NCBI RefSeq assembly: GCF_036013915.1
Contig: NZ_CP107899.1
Span: forward strand, 4,030,001 to 4,094,000
Length of the DNA stretch: 64,000 bases
Direction of reading: 5' to 3'
DNA from: Streptomyces sp. NBC_00464
GTDB lineage: Bacteria; Actinomycetota; Actinomycetes; Streptomycetales; Streptomycetaceae
The notes under the pieces were generated by a model. That model saw only the letters and a list, made by a program, of their open reading frames with translations. It was not told where the DNA came from and made no database searches. Of the stretch, positions 1 to 8,931 are shown one piece after another (within the stretch, counting starts at the first letter, position 1; every line of letters starts with the position of its first letter). The position numbers and the translations under genes are program-made.

Positions 1-231
1 GCCGGTGTCCTCCGCCAGCGTGCGGACCGTGTCCGGGACCCCCGTCCAGGTGCCGTGCGCGAACCCGTACGTGTACAACTCGCCGGTGATCCGGGAGACT
101 TCCTCCCGGCCGGCGGCGACGGACTCCCTCACCTGGCCGGTCGCAAGCCGCAAGGTCAGCCACGCGGTCGCGGCGGTGGCCACCACGGCGACGAGAAGCA
201 GCAGCCCGAGGGCCCGCAGCCGGAAGGTCAC
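1..231 (-). CDS. Sensor histidine kinase, N-terminal part (runs off the window)
   Basis: Reading the minus strand from a GTG at 231 gives VTFRLRALGLLLLVAVVATA and onward: a short basic start, one strong membrane helix, then an extracytoplasmic-looking segment with no stop up to the window edge. The GTG overlaps the TGA of the response regulator gene by four bases (GTGA), so the two are probably translationally coupled. A membrane-anchored protein directly after an OmpR-type regulator is normally the partner histidine kinase. The kinase domains are outside the window, so the call rests on position and the membrane anchor. The signal sensed is unknown. Confidence 0.7.
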   Translation of the reverse strand, partial: MTFRLRALGLLLLVAVVATAATAWLTLRLATGQVRESVAAGREEVSRITGELYTYGFAHGTWTGVPDTVRTLAEDTG

Positions 232-929
232 CGGCCGCCGCCCTGGTCCGCGAGCCGGTATCCCCGGCCGTAGACGGTCTCCACGTACCGCGCCCCGGTG
301 CGGCCCTGCTCCAGCTTCCGGCGCAGGTTCATCACATGCGCGTCGACGGTCCGCTCCAGAACGTTCCGGCCGAAGCCGAAGAGTCGGTCGATGATCTGCG
401 CGCGGGTGAAGACGCGTCCTGGCTGCTCCGCGAGCATCCCCAGGATGGCGAACTCCTTGCCGGTGAGCGGAACCGGTTCGCCGGCCACCCGCACCTCGAA
501 CCGCGCGGTGTCGATCTCCAGGTCCCCCACCGAGAGCCGCGTACTGTCCGCGGCGCGAGCCGCCGCTCCGGAACGGCGCAGCAACGCCCTTACCCGGGCG
601 GTGAGTTCCCTTGGGCTGTACGGCTTCGTCAGGTAGTCGTCGGCCCCCAGATCGAGCCCGAGCAGCATGCTCTCCTCCGTGCTGCGCGCGGTCAGCAGCA
701 GGATCGGCACCTGGGACTCGGCCCGCAGGATCCGGCACACGTCGAGCCCGTCGACCTCCGGCATCATCACGTCGAGCACGATCAGATCCGGCCGGCTGCT
801 CCTGGCCCACTCGATCGCGGCCCGCCCGTCCCCCACGACCTGTACCTCGTTGCCCTCCCGCTCCAGATAGATCCGCACCAGCCGGGCCTGCATCACATCG
901 TCCTCGGCCACCAGAACGCGCGCCCCCAC
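228..929 (-). CDS. OmpR/PhoB-family response regulator
   Basis: 233 residues. The N-terminal receiver domain has the acidic pocket (VLVAEDD), the phospho-acceptor Asp in LIVLDVMMP and the conserved Lys in YLTKPYSP. The C-terminal winged helix has the OmpR signature RTVDAHVMNLRRKLE and ends in VETVYGRGYRL. I chose the GTG at 929 because GAGGGGG lies about 5 bases upstream; an in-frame ATG at 959 would add ten poor residues. It overlaps the downstream kinase gene, with which it forms a two-component system. DNA targets are not visible. Confidence 0.93.
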   Translation of the reverse strand: MGARVLVAEDDVMQARLVRIYLEREGNEVQVVGDGRAAIEWARSSRPDLIVLDVMMPEVDGLDVCRILRAESQVPILLLTARSTEESMLLGLDLGADDYLTKPYSPRELTARVRALLRRSGAAARAADSTRLSVGDLEIDTARFEVRVAGEPVPLTGKEFAILGMLAEQPGRVFTRAQIIDRLFGFGRNVLERTVDAHVMNLRRKLEQGRTGARYVETVYGRGYRLADQGGGR

Positions 930-974
930 GACGCCCCCTCTCTGTCGAACCAGGGCCAAGGTACTTGCCGGTTC

Positions 975-1015
975 CGCGTCAGGGGCAGCCTCCTGCGGAG
1001 ACCGCCCCTGACGCG
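975..1015. terminator. Hairpin terminator between two minus-strand genes
   Basis: Twelve-base arms CGCGTCAGGGGC (975-986) and GCCCCTGACGCG (1004-1015) form a perfect stem about 30 bases after the stop of the FG-GAP gene. There is no clear T-tract, as is common in Streptomyces. Confidence 0.7.
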
Positions 1016-1045
1016 CTCACACCCGGACCGTGGCAGAGGCCGGGC

Positions 1046-4000
1046 TCAGAACAGGCCCTTGTACCCCTGCCAACCGGTGGCGATCTTCGTACGGCTGCCG
1101 AAGGAGCCCTTGCCGTTGCCGTTGTTGCGCCAGGCGGTTCCGGAGGTGTCGCGGGAGACGATGTCGGCTCTGCCGTCGCCGGTGATGTCGCCGACGCCCA
1201 CGATCACGTTGTACGACGAGCCCCAGTTGTCGAAGACCTTCACGCGGCCCTTGAACTTGCCGGTCGCGGTGCCGTCGTAGCGCCACAGCTCGTTCGACCT
1301 GTCCTGCACCAGCAGGTCGCCGTGACCGTCCCCGTTGAGGTCGCCCACGCCCAGGATCTTCTTGTAACCCGTCCACTTGGATGCGATCTTCACGCCGGCG
1401 GCGAGCTTGCCCGTGCTCGTCGCCTTGTAGAGGTAGACGTCGCCGGTCGAGGACCGGCGGGCGATCAGGTCGGCCCGGCCGTCACCGCTGATGTCCCCGG
1501 GCGAGGTCAGCACGTCGTACTGGTTCCAGCCCGTGCCCAGCGAGGTGTACGCGGTGGAAGACGTCGCCGCCGCCCCGCACGCGGGCCGGTAGGCGCGCAA
1601 CGCGCCGCTGCTGAACCGGACGAGCACGTCGTTGCACCGGTCACCGCTCAGGTCGCCGAAGGGCACCGCCTTCACCGTGGTCGGCCACCCGGAGCCCGTC
1701 CGCTTCCCGGTGAACGTTCCCTTCCCCGTCCCGTACTGGTACGTCAGCCCGCCCGAGCCGTTCAGCGTCAACAGTTCGCCGAAGCCGTCCGATCCGACGA
1801 AGTCGCGGCGGGCCGCCGCGGCTCCGGTGACCTTGACCGTGCCCGTCTTCGTCAGCGCCGCGCCCTGCCCGTCCGCGGGGGTGACGGTCAGCTTCCAGGT
1901 GTAGGCGCCGTTGGGCACCAGCCGGCCGGAGCCGTCCTTGCCGTTCCAGGCCGGGATCACCACACCGCGTGCCAGGCCGCCGGAGAGCGTGCGCACGGCC
2001 GTACCGGCTCTGTTGCTGATCACGAGCTTCCAGGAGGCCGCGGGCTTGTTCAGCCACCACTTCGGGCTCCACTGCGCGGCGCCGCCCTTGACGTCCACCG
2101 AGGCGGCGACGGTGGCGTCACGCTGGACGGGGGCGGAGACGGGGACATCGCTGGAGGTCAGACGGATGGTGTTGTCGGAGCGAAGCTGGGCGATCACGCC
2201 CGTGTACGGGTCGACGTCCCAGGCGTTCCCCTCGAAACTCCCGGCGGTGTGCGACACGGGCGTCCCGCTGCGGACGTCGATCACCTTCAGCCGGCCGGCC
2301 TCGACCGTCGCGACGAATCCGTCGCCGAGCTGCGCCTGTTCCCAGCCGGAGCCGGAGACGAGGGTCAGGTTGCGCTTGGTGACGGTGTCGTAGACGCCCT
2401 GGCCCTCCGAGTTGAGCACGCAGTTCCACAGCAGCCACCGACCGACCGCCTGGAAGTCGTTCAGCAGACAGCCGCGCCCGAACCACACCGGCTCGCCCTG
2501 CCGCCCGGTCAGCAGGTCGAAGGGGACCACGGTGTCGTTGCCGGACATCACCCACACGGTGGTGCCCCAGATCGCCCGCACGGTCTGCGTCGTCGTGTAC
2601 ACCGTGCGCCCGGAGTCGAGGTCGACGATCCGGGTCTCCGCCGCGCCGGTGCTGTCGTACGGCCTGGTCAGGGCGGCGAAGCGGCCGCCCGCTGCGGTCG
2701 CGGTCAGGTAGCTGCGGGAGCTGTCGATCCGGGTGCCGGGCAGTGACTGGGCGGCCCCGAGGAGCTGGGGCTGCTGGGCGGTGCTCGTGCCGTAGCCGGA
2801 GATGACCGTCCGGCCGTCGCCGGTGTCGACGAGACGCGGACGGCCCTCCGAGTAGTTCTCCGACACGATACGGCCGCGGGTGGTGCGTGACCCCGCCGTG
2901 GGGGAGCCGGCCACTCCGGTCTCACGGGTGTGGAGATACGTCCAGTCACCCACGGGATCCTGCTCCACGGTGGTCAACCGCCCCTGGGCGAGGGTCAGCT
3001 GGGAGACCGTGCGGGCGGTCTGCCGGGGGTACGCGTCCGCGATCCGGCGCACGGTGACCCCGCCGCCCCCGGCTGCCTCGATGAGCGAGACGCCCCAGTG
3101 GTCCGGGTCCGCGCCGCCCGCGACGAGCAGCCCGCCGCCCGGAGTCGCCATCGCCTGCCGCGACGTCCTGGCCAGCAGCGTCCGTGGTGCGGAGCCGTTG
3201 AGAGGGACGGCCTCGACCCGCGAGACCGCGCGGCTGGTGTCGTAGCGGCCCAGGGAGGAGTCGTACCGGGACACGATGACGTTGTCCCCGACCAGGCCCA
3301 GTACCTGCGCGATGTCGCCGACCGGAACGGTCCGCACGGTGGCGGCCGGGTCCTGGCGGGAGGCGACGTGCAGGGTGCCGTCGTAGAACCACACCAGGTG
3401 GGTGGCGCTGAGCGCGACCAGGTAGTACCACGACTGCACGGTGTACGGCAGGGCGGTGAAGCGCCCCTGCTCGACATCGAGCCATCCGGTGACTTCGTCG
3501 TCGCCCTTTCGGTACCGCACGACCTGTCCGTGCGCGTCGCCCAGTCCGGCGGCGGACCACAGGTGGACGCCGACGGGGACGCCTTCCACCGTGCGGTCGG
3601 TGACGGAGCCGTCGGCCCGGGTGTCCAACAGATGCCACGCGGAGTCGGCACCGGGGGCTCCCGCCGTAGTGACGACCGTCGACCCGAGGGTGCTGAAGTA
3701 CGCGTGTCCGTCGGGGAGCGCGACCGTACTGACCTGGCCGGACGCCATGTTCCGCAGTGTCACGGTCCGGGTGGAGACGTCGTAGCGGGCGACGACGTCC
3801 GAGCCCGCGCCGGCACTCGTGACGCCGTACCCATCCGTGCCCGAGGCGTCGACGACCGTGTCGACACCGTCATACGTCGTCCACAGCTGGCCGCGCCCCT
3901 CCTCGTAGCGGAGGAACCCCGAGGGCCCCGCGCTCAGCAGCCCCGTCCGGGGGACCATGGCCGTGGTGGCCGGCACGACCACCTCTCCGGTGACGGTCTC

Positions 4001-4099
4001 CCCATACGCACTGCCGGCCGGGAGCGGGCCGAGCCCGAGGGCGAGCGTGAAGGAAACAGCGGCGGCGGTGGCGCCTCGTACGAGCGCACGTCTGCCCAT
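1046..4099 (-). CDS. Large secreted FG-GAP/VCBS repeat protein with FlgD-like Ig domain
   Basis: 1017 residues. The ATG at 4099 has GGAGAG about 6 bases upstream and opens a classical signal peptide (MGRRALVRGATAAAVSFTLA, then AGSAYG). Residues about 50-650 look like a beta-propeller of WD/Kelch-like blades. A FlgD-type Ig segment (NRAGTAVRTLSG, then WNGKDGSGRLVPNGAYTW) follows, and the C-terminal third holds repeated FG-GAP calcium motifs such as GDLSGDRCNDVLVR, GDISGDGRADLIAR and GDLNGDGHGDLLVQ. Related proteins are common and abundant in Streptomyces secretomes; the ligand is unknown. The ORF extends upstream to 4183, but those residues are not signal-like. It stands alone, with a hairpin after it. 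Confidence 0.85.
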   Translation of the reverse strand: MGRRALVRGATAAAVSFTLALGLGPLPAGSAYGETVTGEVVVPATTAMVPRTGLLSAGPSGFLRYEEGRGQLWTTYDGVDTVVDASGTDGYGVTSAGAGSDVVARYDVSTRTVTLRNMASGQVSTVALPDGHAYFSTLGSTVVTTAGAPGADSAWHLLDTRADGSVTDRTVEGVPVGVHLWSAAGLGDAHGQVVRYRKGDDEVTGWLDVEQGRFTALPYTVQSWYYLVALSATHLVWFYDGTLHVASRQDPAATVRTVPVGDIAQVLGLVGDNVIVSRYDSSLGRYDTSRAVSRVEAVPLNGSAPRTLLARTSRQAMATPGGGLLVAGGADPDHWGVSLIEAAGGGGVTVRRIADAYPRQTARTVSQLTLAQGRLTTVEQDPVGDWTYLHTRETGVAGSPTAGSRTTRGRIVSENYSEGRPRLVDTGDGRTVISGYGTSTAQQPQLLGAAQSLPGTRIDSSRSYLTATAAGGRFAALTRPYDSTGAAETRIVDLDSGRTVYTTTQTVRAIWGTTVWVMSGNDTVVPFDLLTGRQGEPVWFGRGCLLNDFQAVGRWLLWNCVLNSEGQGVYDTVTKRNLTLVSGSGWEQAQLGDGFVATVEAGRLKVIDVRSGTPVSHTAGSFEGNAWDVDPYTGVIAQLRSDNTIRLTSSDVPVSAPVQRDATVAASVDVKGGAAQWSPKWWLNKPAASWKLVISNRAGTAVRTLSGGLARGVVIPAWNGKDGSGRLVPNGAYTWKLTVTPADGQGAALTKTGTVKVTGAAAARRDFVGSDGFGELLTLNGSGGLTYQYGTGKGTFTGKRTGSGWPTTVKAVPFGDLSGDRCNDVLVRFSSGALRAYRPACGAAATSSTAYTSLGTGWNQYDVLTSPGDISGDGRADLIARRSSTGDVYLYKATSTGKLAAGVKIASKWTGYKKILGVGDLNGDGHGDLLVQDRSNELWRYDGTATGKFKGRVKVFDNWGSSYNVIVGVGDITGDGRADIVSRDTSGTAWRNNGNGKGSFGSRTKIATGWQGYKGLF

Positions 4100-5280
4100 G
4101 CAGGATCTCTCCGGGACGGTAGTCGAAGGCTTGGAGAGACTTGTGCGTGCGCCGTTGAGCCGCAGGTCATGGACGCGCGGCACATATGACGTTCAGCCGC
4201 CCCCCAGGCGAATGGCCGGACTTTAGCACTTTGCCTGTGCATGACCTACGGGCCGGGGCGGGTGCTCCGGGTGGGCCGGCCGGTCACTTCGCACCCGCCC
4301 GTCTCGCCGCCGAGCAGGCCGCGGGCGCCGACCCGGCGTCCAAGGAAGCAGACGCCAACCGGCCCCTGCGTCAATGAGTGGAACTGGGGGCGGGGTTCCA
4401 CGCAGCCGGACGGTGAGGTCGCACTGTTCGCGGCATCGGAGTGGGTGTAACGGCGCAGGTCGGAGGGGGTGTCCTCGGGCGGAATGGTCTGCCCGCGCCG
4501 CTTCGGCGGTCGAGGGCGACTATCTCTTTGTCTGGCGCATGGAAATCTATGGCGGCCGTAGTAGACATTGGGTGGTGTGGTGGTTATGGTTTCTCTCGTA
4601 GCCGAGATCGAGCAAGGCCCGGCAGAGATGAACTGCCAGGCAGCAGTACCCGCAGTTGCAGTGCGCAGGACGGTGCGGTGGTGGAGTTTCGAAGCCAGGG
4701 TTGTTGCAGGACGGCGACGGGACTGACGACCGGACCGGGTGGCCCGCAGTGATCAGGGGCTGCCATGAGCAGGACCGCAGTTCACGCTGCAGCAGTTCGG
4801 TAAGTGCAGTTCGCAGTACCAGCAGTGCGGTTGTCAGTGGTTCCTCGGTAAAGGCGTCGGCTGCGGACGCGCGTGCCGGGAGGTTCGGCAGTGGGGTTCC
4901 AAGCCGGCGCAGGTGCAGGACGGGCGACGGGGCTGGCTGCCGGAGAGTGGCGCTGTTTCGAGGCCACGAGCAGTTCGCAATAAAAACAGGAGTACGCAGT
5001 TCCTGTTCGGCAAGCAGTTGATCAAGAGGGAAGAACGGAGGAACGCGCCATCAGGATCGCCCGGGCGGAATGACTGGGCCCGGGTACCGCAGGACATCGA
5101 TAGTGAGGTGGTCTCCGGTCAAGCAACCGCGATCCCTGTACCCCCGACAGTCTTCAGGTCGGGTCTACGGAAACAGAGCGCCGGCGCATTGTCAGGGCCG
5201 GCAGATGGTGTAGCAGTTCCTTCGGGGCCCTGGTGCCAATGGCACCAGGGCCCCTCCAGGCGTTCCATAGAGAGGTGCAA
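4100..5280. other. Non-coding stretch with one-strand GCAGT repeats, leading into the MerR-like gene
   Basis: No reading frame here has convincing codon use. From 4643 to 5018 the plus strand contains at least 13 copies of GCAGT (4643, 4652, 4658, 4746, 4777, 4792, 4806, 4813, 4822, 4888, 4970, 4996, 5014), with one more at 5213; the complement ACTGC is nearly absent. GC looks lower than in neighbouring genes. A 46-codon ORF at 4586-4726 (MVSLVAEIEQGPAEMNCQAA...) lies at the start of the repeat block, but I cannot show that it is translated. The stretch could be a long structured leader, a non-coding RNA or a decayed gene. Confidence 0.5.
5224..5254. promoter_or_regulatory. Perfect palindrome just upstream of the MerR-like gene
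   Basis: Arms GGGGCCCTGGTGCCA (5224-5238) and TGGCACCAGGGCCCC (5240-5254) are perfectly complementary, with one base between them. The stem ends 26 bases before the GTG of the MerR-like gene, too close for an ordinary intergenic terminator of an upstream gene. It could be an attenuator in the leader, a terminator for a leader RNA, or a protein-binding site. Confidence 0.6.
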
Positions 5281-5619
5281 GTGACAGCAGATGATTCGTT
5301 CGGCCGTCTCGATGACGACGACTACCCCGCGTACACCATGGGGCGGGCTGCCGAGATGCTCGGCACCACCCAGGGATTTCTCCGCGCCATCGGCGAAGCC
5401 CGCCTGATCACCCCGCTGCGTTCCGCAGGCGGACACCGCCGCTACTCCCGCTACCAGCTGCGCATCGCGGCCCGCGCCCGGGAACTCGTTGACCAGGGGA
5501 CCCCCATCGAGGCTGCCTGCCGCATCGTCATCCTCGAAGACCAGCTCGAAGAAGCCCAGCGCATCAACGCCGAACACCGCCGCACCGCCGAAGCGCTGGA
5601 GTCACCGTCTGCCGAGTGA
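5281..5619 (+). CDS. Small MerR-like helix-turn-helix regulator
   Basis: 112 residues from the GTG at 5281, with AGAGAGG about 6-10 bases upstream. Residues 15-60 match a MerR winged helix (YTMGRAAEMLGTTQGFLRAI, then LITPLRSAGGHRRYSRYQL), followed by a short helix with coiled-coil character (ILEDQLEEAQRINAEHRRTAEAL) that probably dimerises. No effector domain or metal-binding Cys pair is seen, so it is a minimal MerR protein, possibly responding through partner proteins or its own level. It stands alone after the long GCAGT-rich stretch and palindrome, which may control it. Confidence 0.8.
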   Translation: MTADDSFGRLDDDDYPAYTMGRAAEMLGTTQGFLRAIGEARLITPLRSAGGHRRYSRYQLRIAARARELVDQGTPIEAACRIVILEDQLEEAQRINAEHRRTAEALESPSAE

Positions 5620-5904
5620 AGTGGTGCGCGCCTGCCGGGTACTGGCAGATGCGCAGACCCGTCCGGGGATGAGTGGCGTACGCCTCGTCCCTCTCGCATC
5701 AGGGGTGCGGGCGTGTGGCGTCAGTGTCACCTGCCATGGCTCGGAAGCCCCCTTCACTCTCGCCCTCGTCTGCGGCGTGGGCGATGCGAGACGGCCTCGC
5801 GCCAACCTTCTCGCCACGCCCCGAGCATTCCTGCGGGCCGGTCCTCCACGGAGACTCAGGGCGAACCGAGGGCGCGACACCCTGGAGAGGTCCCGACAGC
5901 AAAG

Positions 5905-5980
5905 AAGCCCCTGGCCGCCGGCCTGGGGCTCTTTCATGGAACGGGTGACGAGAATCGAACTCGCGCTCTGAGCTTGGGAA
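5905..5980 (-). repeat. attachment-site remnant 1: 3' half of tRNA-Gly(CCC) plus terminator
   Basis: Bases 5938-5980 repeat the 3' half of the intact tRNA-Gly at 35.0 kb (T arm, variable region, 3' side of the anticodon stem), with one change in the acceptor end (ACGGGTG instead of GCGGGTG). A hairpin with arms AAGCCCCTGGCC/GGCCTGGGGCT follows on the minus strand (5905-5931). The 5' half of the tRNA is missing, so this is not a functional tRNA. It is the outermost of five such copies and marks the far end of island A. The rest of 5620-6199 shows no gene. Confidence 0.85.
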
Positions 5981-6199
5981 TCTCCCGGCAGCTGAGCGCA
6001 GCCTCGAGGTGCGGGGACGGGCCGCGGGTGCGGGAGGACGCGTGGTGGCGAAAGGGCGGATCGCTCGTGGCAGGCGGCTGCCGCAGGGAGCGACGACACA
6101 CACCCGCAGCAGCTCCTCCGCCGCAGGGCGCCGTGGAAGGATCGCGGCAAACCGGACACCGATCAGGCCGGTTCGAGAACTCTGTGCGGGGGAGAAGAG

Positions 6200-8482
6200 A
6201 TGTCCCTACCGGAACCGGAACGCGAGGCCGAAGCGGCGGCGGCCATCGGCTTCGACCTCAGCGAATGTGTCCGGGAGCCCATTCACCGGCTGGGCATGAT
6301 CCAGTCGCACGGCACCCTGCTCGCGGTGGAGGCGGATACCGGCACCGTGGACACTGCGGCACTGAACACGCTTTTCCTGCTGGGGATTGCTGCCGAGGAG
6401 TTGGTCGGAGGGCCCATCACGCGGGTGCTGTCCCCCGAGCACTGGGCAGAGGCGCTCCAGGTCTGCGCTCAGCACGATGCGGCAAGCCTGGTTCTCCCCG
6501 TCTCCATCGATGTCGCGGGCGCCCCCCGAATGTTCGACGTGACCGCGCACCGGCACGGGCCTCTGGTCGTTCTGGAGTGTGAGTCGCGCGCCGTTGCGGC
6601 GCCGTGCTTCTCGCACTTCTACCAGGGGGTCCGGCGAGCTCTGACGCGGCTGCGGTCCTCGACGACAGCAGTCGAATGCTGCCAGGCGGCCGCTCGTGAG
6701 ATCCGGGCGCTGACGGGCTTCGACCGCGTGGTCGCCTACCGCTTCGACGGGGAGAACGGGCCAGGAGAGGTGGTCGCCGAGGACATCACCGAGGGCTGCG
6801 AGCCCTGGCTCGGACTCTGGTTCCCCGCCAGCGACATCCCGACCCAGGCGAGGCGGCTCTACCGGGACAACTGGATCCGGGTCATCGCCGACGTGGACGA
6901 CTCCAGCGTGGGTCTGCACCCTCCCGTCCGGGCCGATTCGGGCCTGCCGCTGGACCTGTCGAACTCCGTGCTGCGCACGGTGTCCGGCTTCCACCTGGAG
7001 TACCTGCGGAACATCGGTGTGAAGTCGTCGATGTCGGTGAGCGTCCTCCGGGAAGGCGAGCTCTGGGGGCTGATCGCCTGCCACGGCTACGCCGCCGTCA
7101 CCATCCCCCCGGAAATGCGGGCGGCGTGTGAGTTCTTCGGCGTGGCCTTCTCCCTCCAACTCGCGGTCATCGAGGAACGGGAGCAGGCCGAGGCGCTCAC
7201 CGCATCCCGGGAGCGCCTTGAACGGATCATCTCCCGGGTCACGTCGGACCTGGACGACTCACTCCTGGCAGGTGACGACGCCCTCAGAGATCTGCTGCAC
7301 GCCGACGGCGCGGTGCTCTGCCGCGGTGGCCACAGCACCATCAGCGGGATGAGCGTTCCCCCCGCCCTGCTGGAGGCCCTTCAGGCACGTGCGGCAGGGC
7401 CGGCACCCGGCACGGTCTGGAGTACGGACCGCCTGTCGGAGGAGTCGGATATGCCGGACGACCTGGTGGAAGACGGCCCGGCAGGGGCCCTGATGGTGAC
7501 GCTGAGCCGCTCGGGCGACTACCTCGCCTGGTTCCGCGAGGCCCGTCCGACCGCCCGCCAATGGGCCACCGACCCCTCCAGGCCCGTCCGGGTCGGACCA
7601 CGGGGCGAACGGCTCACCCCTCGCGGCTCAGGTGCCGTATTCCGCGCGGTGGTACACGGACAGTGCCTGCCCTGGACGCCCACCGACCGTGCCACCGCAC
7701 AGGAGCTCTGGCGCACGCTGACAGGACTCGTACTCCGGCACGAGGCGGAGCTGGCTGCGTTGAACGAACAGTTGCGCATCACCAACTCCGACCTCGACTC
7801 ATTCGCTCACGTGGCAGCTCACGACCTGAAGGAACCACTACGAGGCATCTCCAACGCCGCGACCTTCGTCCTCGAGGACGCCGCAGCGGCGCTCGACGAG
7901 ACCACCGTCCGCCGACTGCACAGCATGCAGCGACTGGCCGGCCGGATGGACGACCTGCTCGACTCGCTGCTGCACTTCGCCCGACTGGGCCGAGGCGGTA
8001 TTCACCGCACCCGTGTCCCACTGGACCGGGTCCTGGACTCCGCGCTCGACGTGGCCGGTGAACGCCTGGCCGAAGCCCACGTGCGGGTCATCAGACATGA
8101 CCTGCCCGAGGTGTACGCCGATGAGAGCCGGCTCTACGAAGTGCTGGTCAACCTTCTGGTGAATGCGGCCAAGTACGCCGCTGACCAGGGTGACCGCACG
8201 GTCGAGGTCCTGGTCGACACGCTCCGCCCACCGGCCGGCGGGCCTCCGCAGCAGACCGTCGTGGTCCGGGACAACGGCATCGGCATCCCGCCCGGCCGGC
8301 AGCAAGAGGTCTTCGAGCTCTTCCGCAGACTGCACGGGCAGGGCGAGCGCGGGGGCGGCACCGGCGTGGGGCTCGCCATCGTCAGGCGGATCGTCGAGCG
8401 CCACGGCGGCGAGCTGTGGCTCGACAGCGAACCAGGCCGTGGGACGACGCTCTTCTTCACCCTGGGTCAGGAGGGAGGCTGA
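6200..8482 (+). CDS. Bacteriophytochrome-type sensor histidine kinase
   Basis: 760 residues; RBS-like GGAGAAGAG just before the ATG. Domain order is PAS-GAF-PHY-HisKA-HATPase. The N-terminal Cys in DLSECVREPIHRLG is where bacteriophytochromes attach biliverdin. The GAF domain shows FPASDIPTQARRLY and the chromophore-pocket His in HLEYLRNIGV; the PHY segment contains the tongue-like LAWFREARPTARQWATDP. The kinase part has HDLKEPLRG (phospho-His) and the N, G1 and G2 boxes (NLLVNAAKYA, DNGIGIP, GGTGVGLAIV). No membrane segment, so it is probably a cytosolic red/far-red light sensor. Its stop overlaps by 16 bases the converging response-regulator gene. No haem oxygenase gene is in the window. 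Confidence 0.92.
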   Translation: MSLPEPEREAEAAAAIGFDLSECVREPIHRLGMIQSHGTLLAVEADTGTVDTAALNTLFLLGIAAEELVGGPITRVLSPEHWAEALQVCAQHDAASLVLPVSIDVAGAPRMFDVTAHRHGPLVVLECESRAVAAPCFSHFYQGVRRALTRLRSSTTAVECCQAAAREIRALTGFDRVVAYRFDGENGPGEVVAEDITEGCEPWLGLWFPASDIPTQARRLYRDNWIRVIADVDDSSVGLHPPVRADSGLPLDLSNSVLRTVSGFHLEYLRNIGVKSSMSVSVLREGELWGLIACHGYAAVTIPPEMRAACEFFGVAFSLQLAVIEEREQAEALTASRERLERIISRVTSDLDDSLLAGDDALRDLLHADGAVLCRGGHSTISGMSVPPALLEALQARAAGPAPGTVWSTDRLSEESDMPDDLVEDGPAGALMVTLSRSGDYLAWFREARPTARQWATDPSRPVRVGPRGERLTPRGSGAVFRAVVHGQCLPWTPTDRATAQELWRTLTGLVLRHEAELAALNEQLRITNSDLDSFAHVAAHDLKEPLRGISNAATFVLEDAAAALDETTVRRLHSMQRLAGRMDDLLDSLLHFARLGRGGIHRTRVPLDRVLDSALDVAGERLAEAHVRVIRHDLPEVYADESRLYEVLVNLLVNAAKYAADQGDRTVEVLVDTLRPPAGGPPQQTVVVRDNGIGIPPGRQQEVFELFRRLHGQGERGGGTGVGLAIVRRIVERHGGELWLDSEPGRGTTLFFTLGQEGG

Positions 8483-8931
8483 GCGGAAGGGCCCTCCTCC
8501 CCACCTTTCGCCTTTCTCTGCCAGTAGTCGACAGCCCCCTTCAGTACCGCGCTGAAGAGTTCGAAGTTGACGGGCTTGTAGATGTAGCTGTCGGCGCCTG
8601 CCGCATAGGTCGTGTCCACCTCGTCCGGCCCGGTGGACGAGGTGAAGGCGGCTACGGCCACGCCGTCCAGTTCCGGCCGGGACCTGATCGACCGCAGCAC
8701 TTCGGCTCCGCTGGGACCGGGCAGCTTCAGGTCCAGAAGGACGAGCCCCGGCCGGCGGGGAGCTTCCAGCAACCGCTCGACGAATCCCGTCCCCCGGTCG
8801 GTGAAGTACAGCGTCAGATCCGGATGGGTGCGACGGAGCGCCCGCGCGATGGCCTCGGCGTCCTCCGCCGAATCCTCGACCACCCAGACGAGGTCGTGAT
8901 CGATCCTCTGGTCCCCGGCGGCCCCGCTCAT
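8467..8931 (-). CDS. Single-domain response regulator (Rcp1-like)
   Basis: 154 residues, receiver domain only: acidic pair in VWVVEDSAEDAE, phospho-Asp in LVLLDLKLPGPSG, Lys in YIYKPVNFELF. Stand-alone receivers of this build are typical partners of phytochrome kinases, and the phytochrome gene ends convergently 16 bases inside this one. Its ATG overlaps the TGA of the upstream phosphatase gene (ATGA), so it is co-translated with it. It has no output domain, so it probably relays phosphate or acts by protein contact. Confidence 0.88.
   Translation of the reverse strand: MSGAAGDQRIDHDLVWVVEDSAEDAEAIARALRRTHPDLTLYFTDRGTGFVERLLEAPRRPGLVLLDLKLPGPSGAEVLRSIRSRPELDGVAVAAFTSSTGPDEVDTTYAAGADSYIYKPVNFELFSAVLKGAVDYWQRKAKGGEEGPSAQPPS

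Noticed and set aside
2946..3651. Open frames inside the FG-GAP gene on the same strand
   Set aside because: Overlapping frames of Arg/Pro-rich composition inside a well-supported gene.
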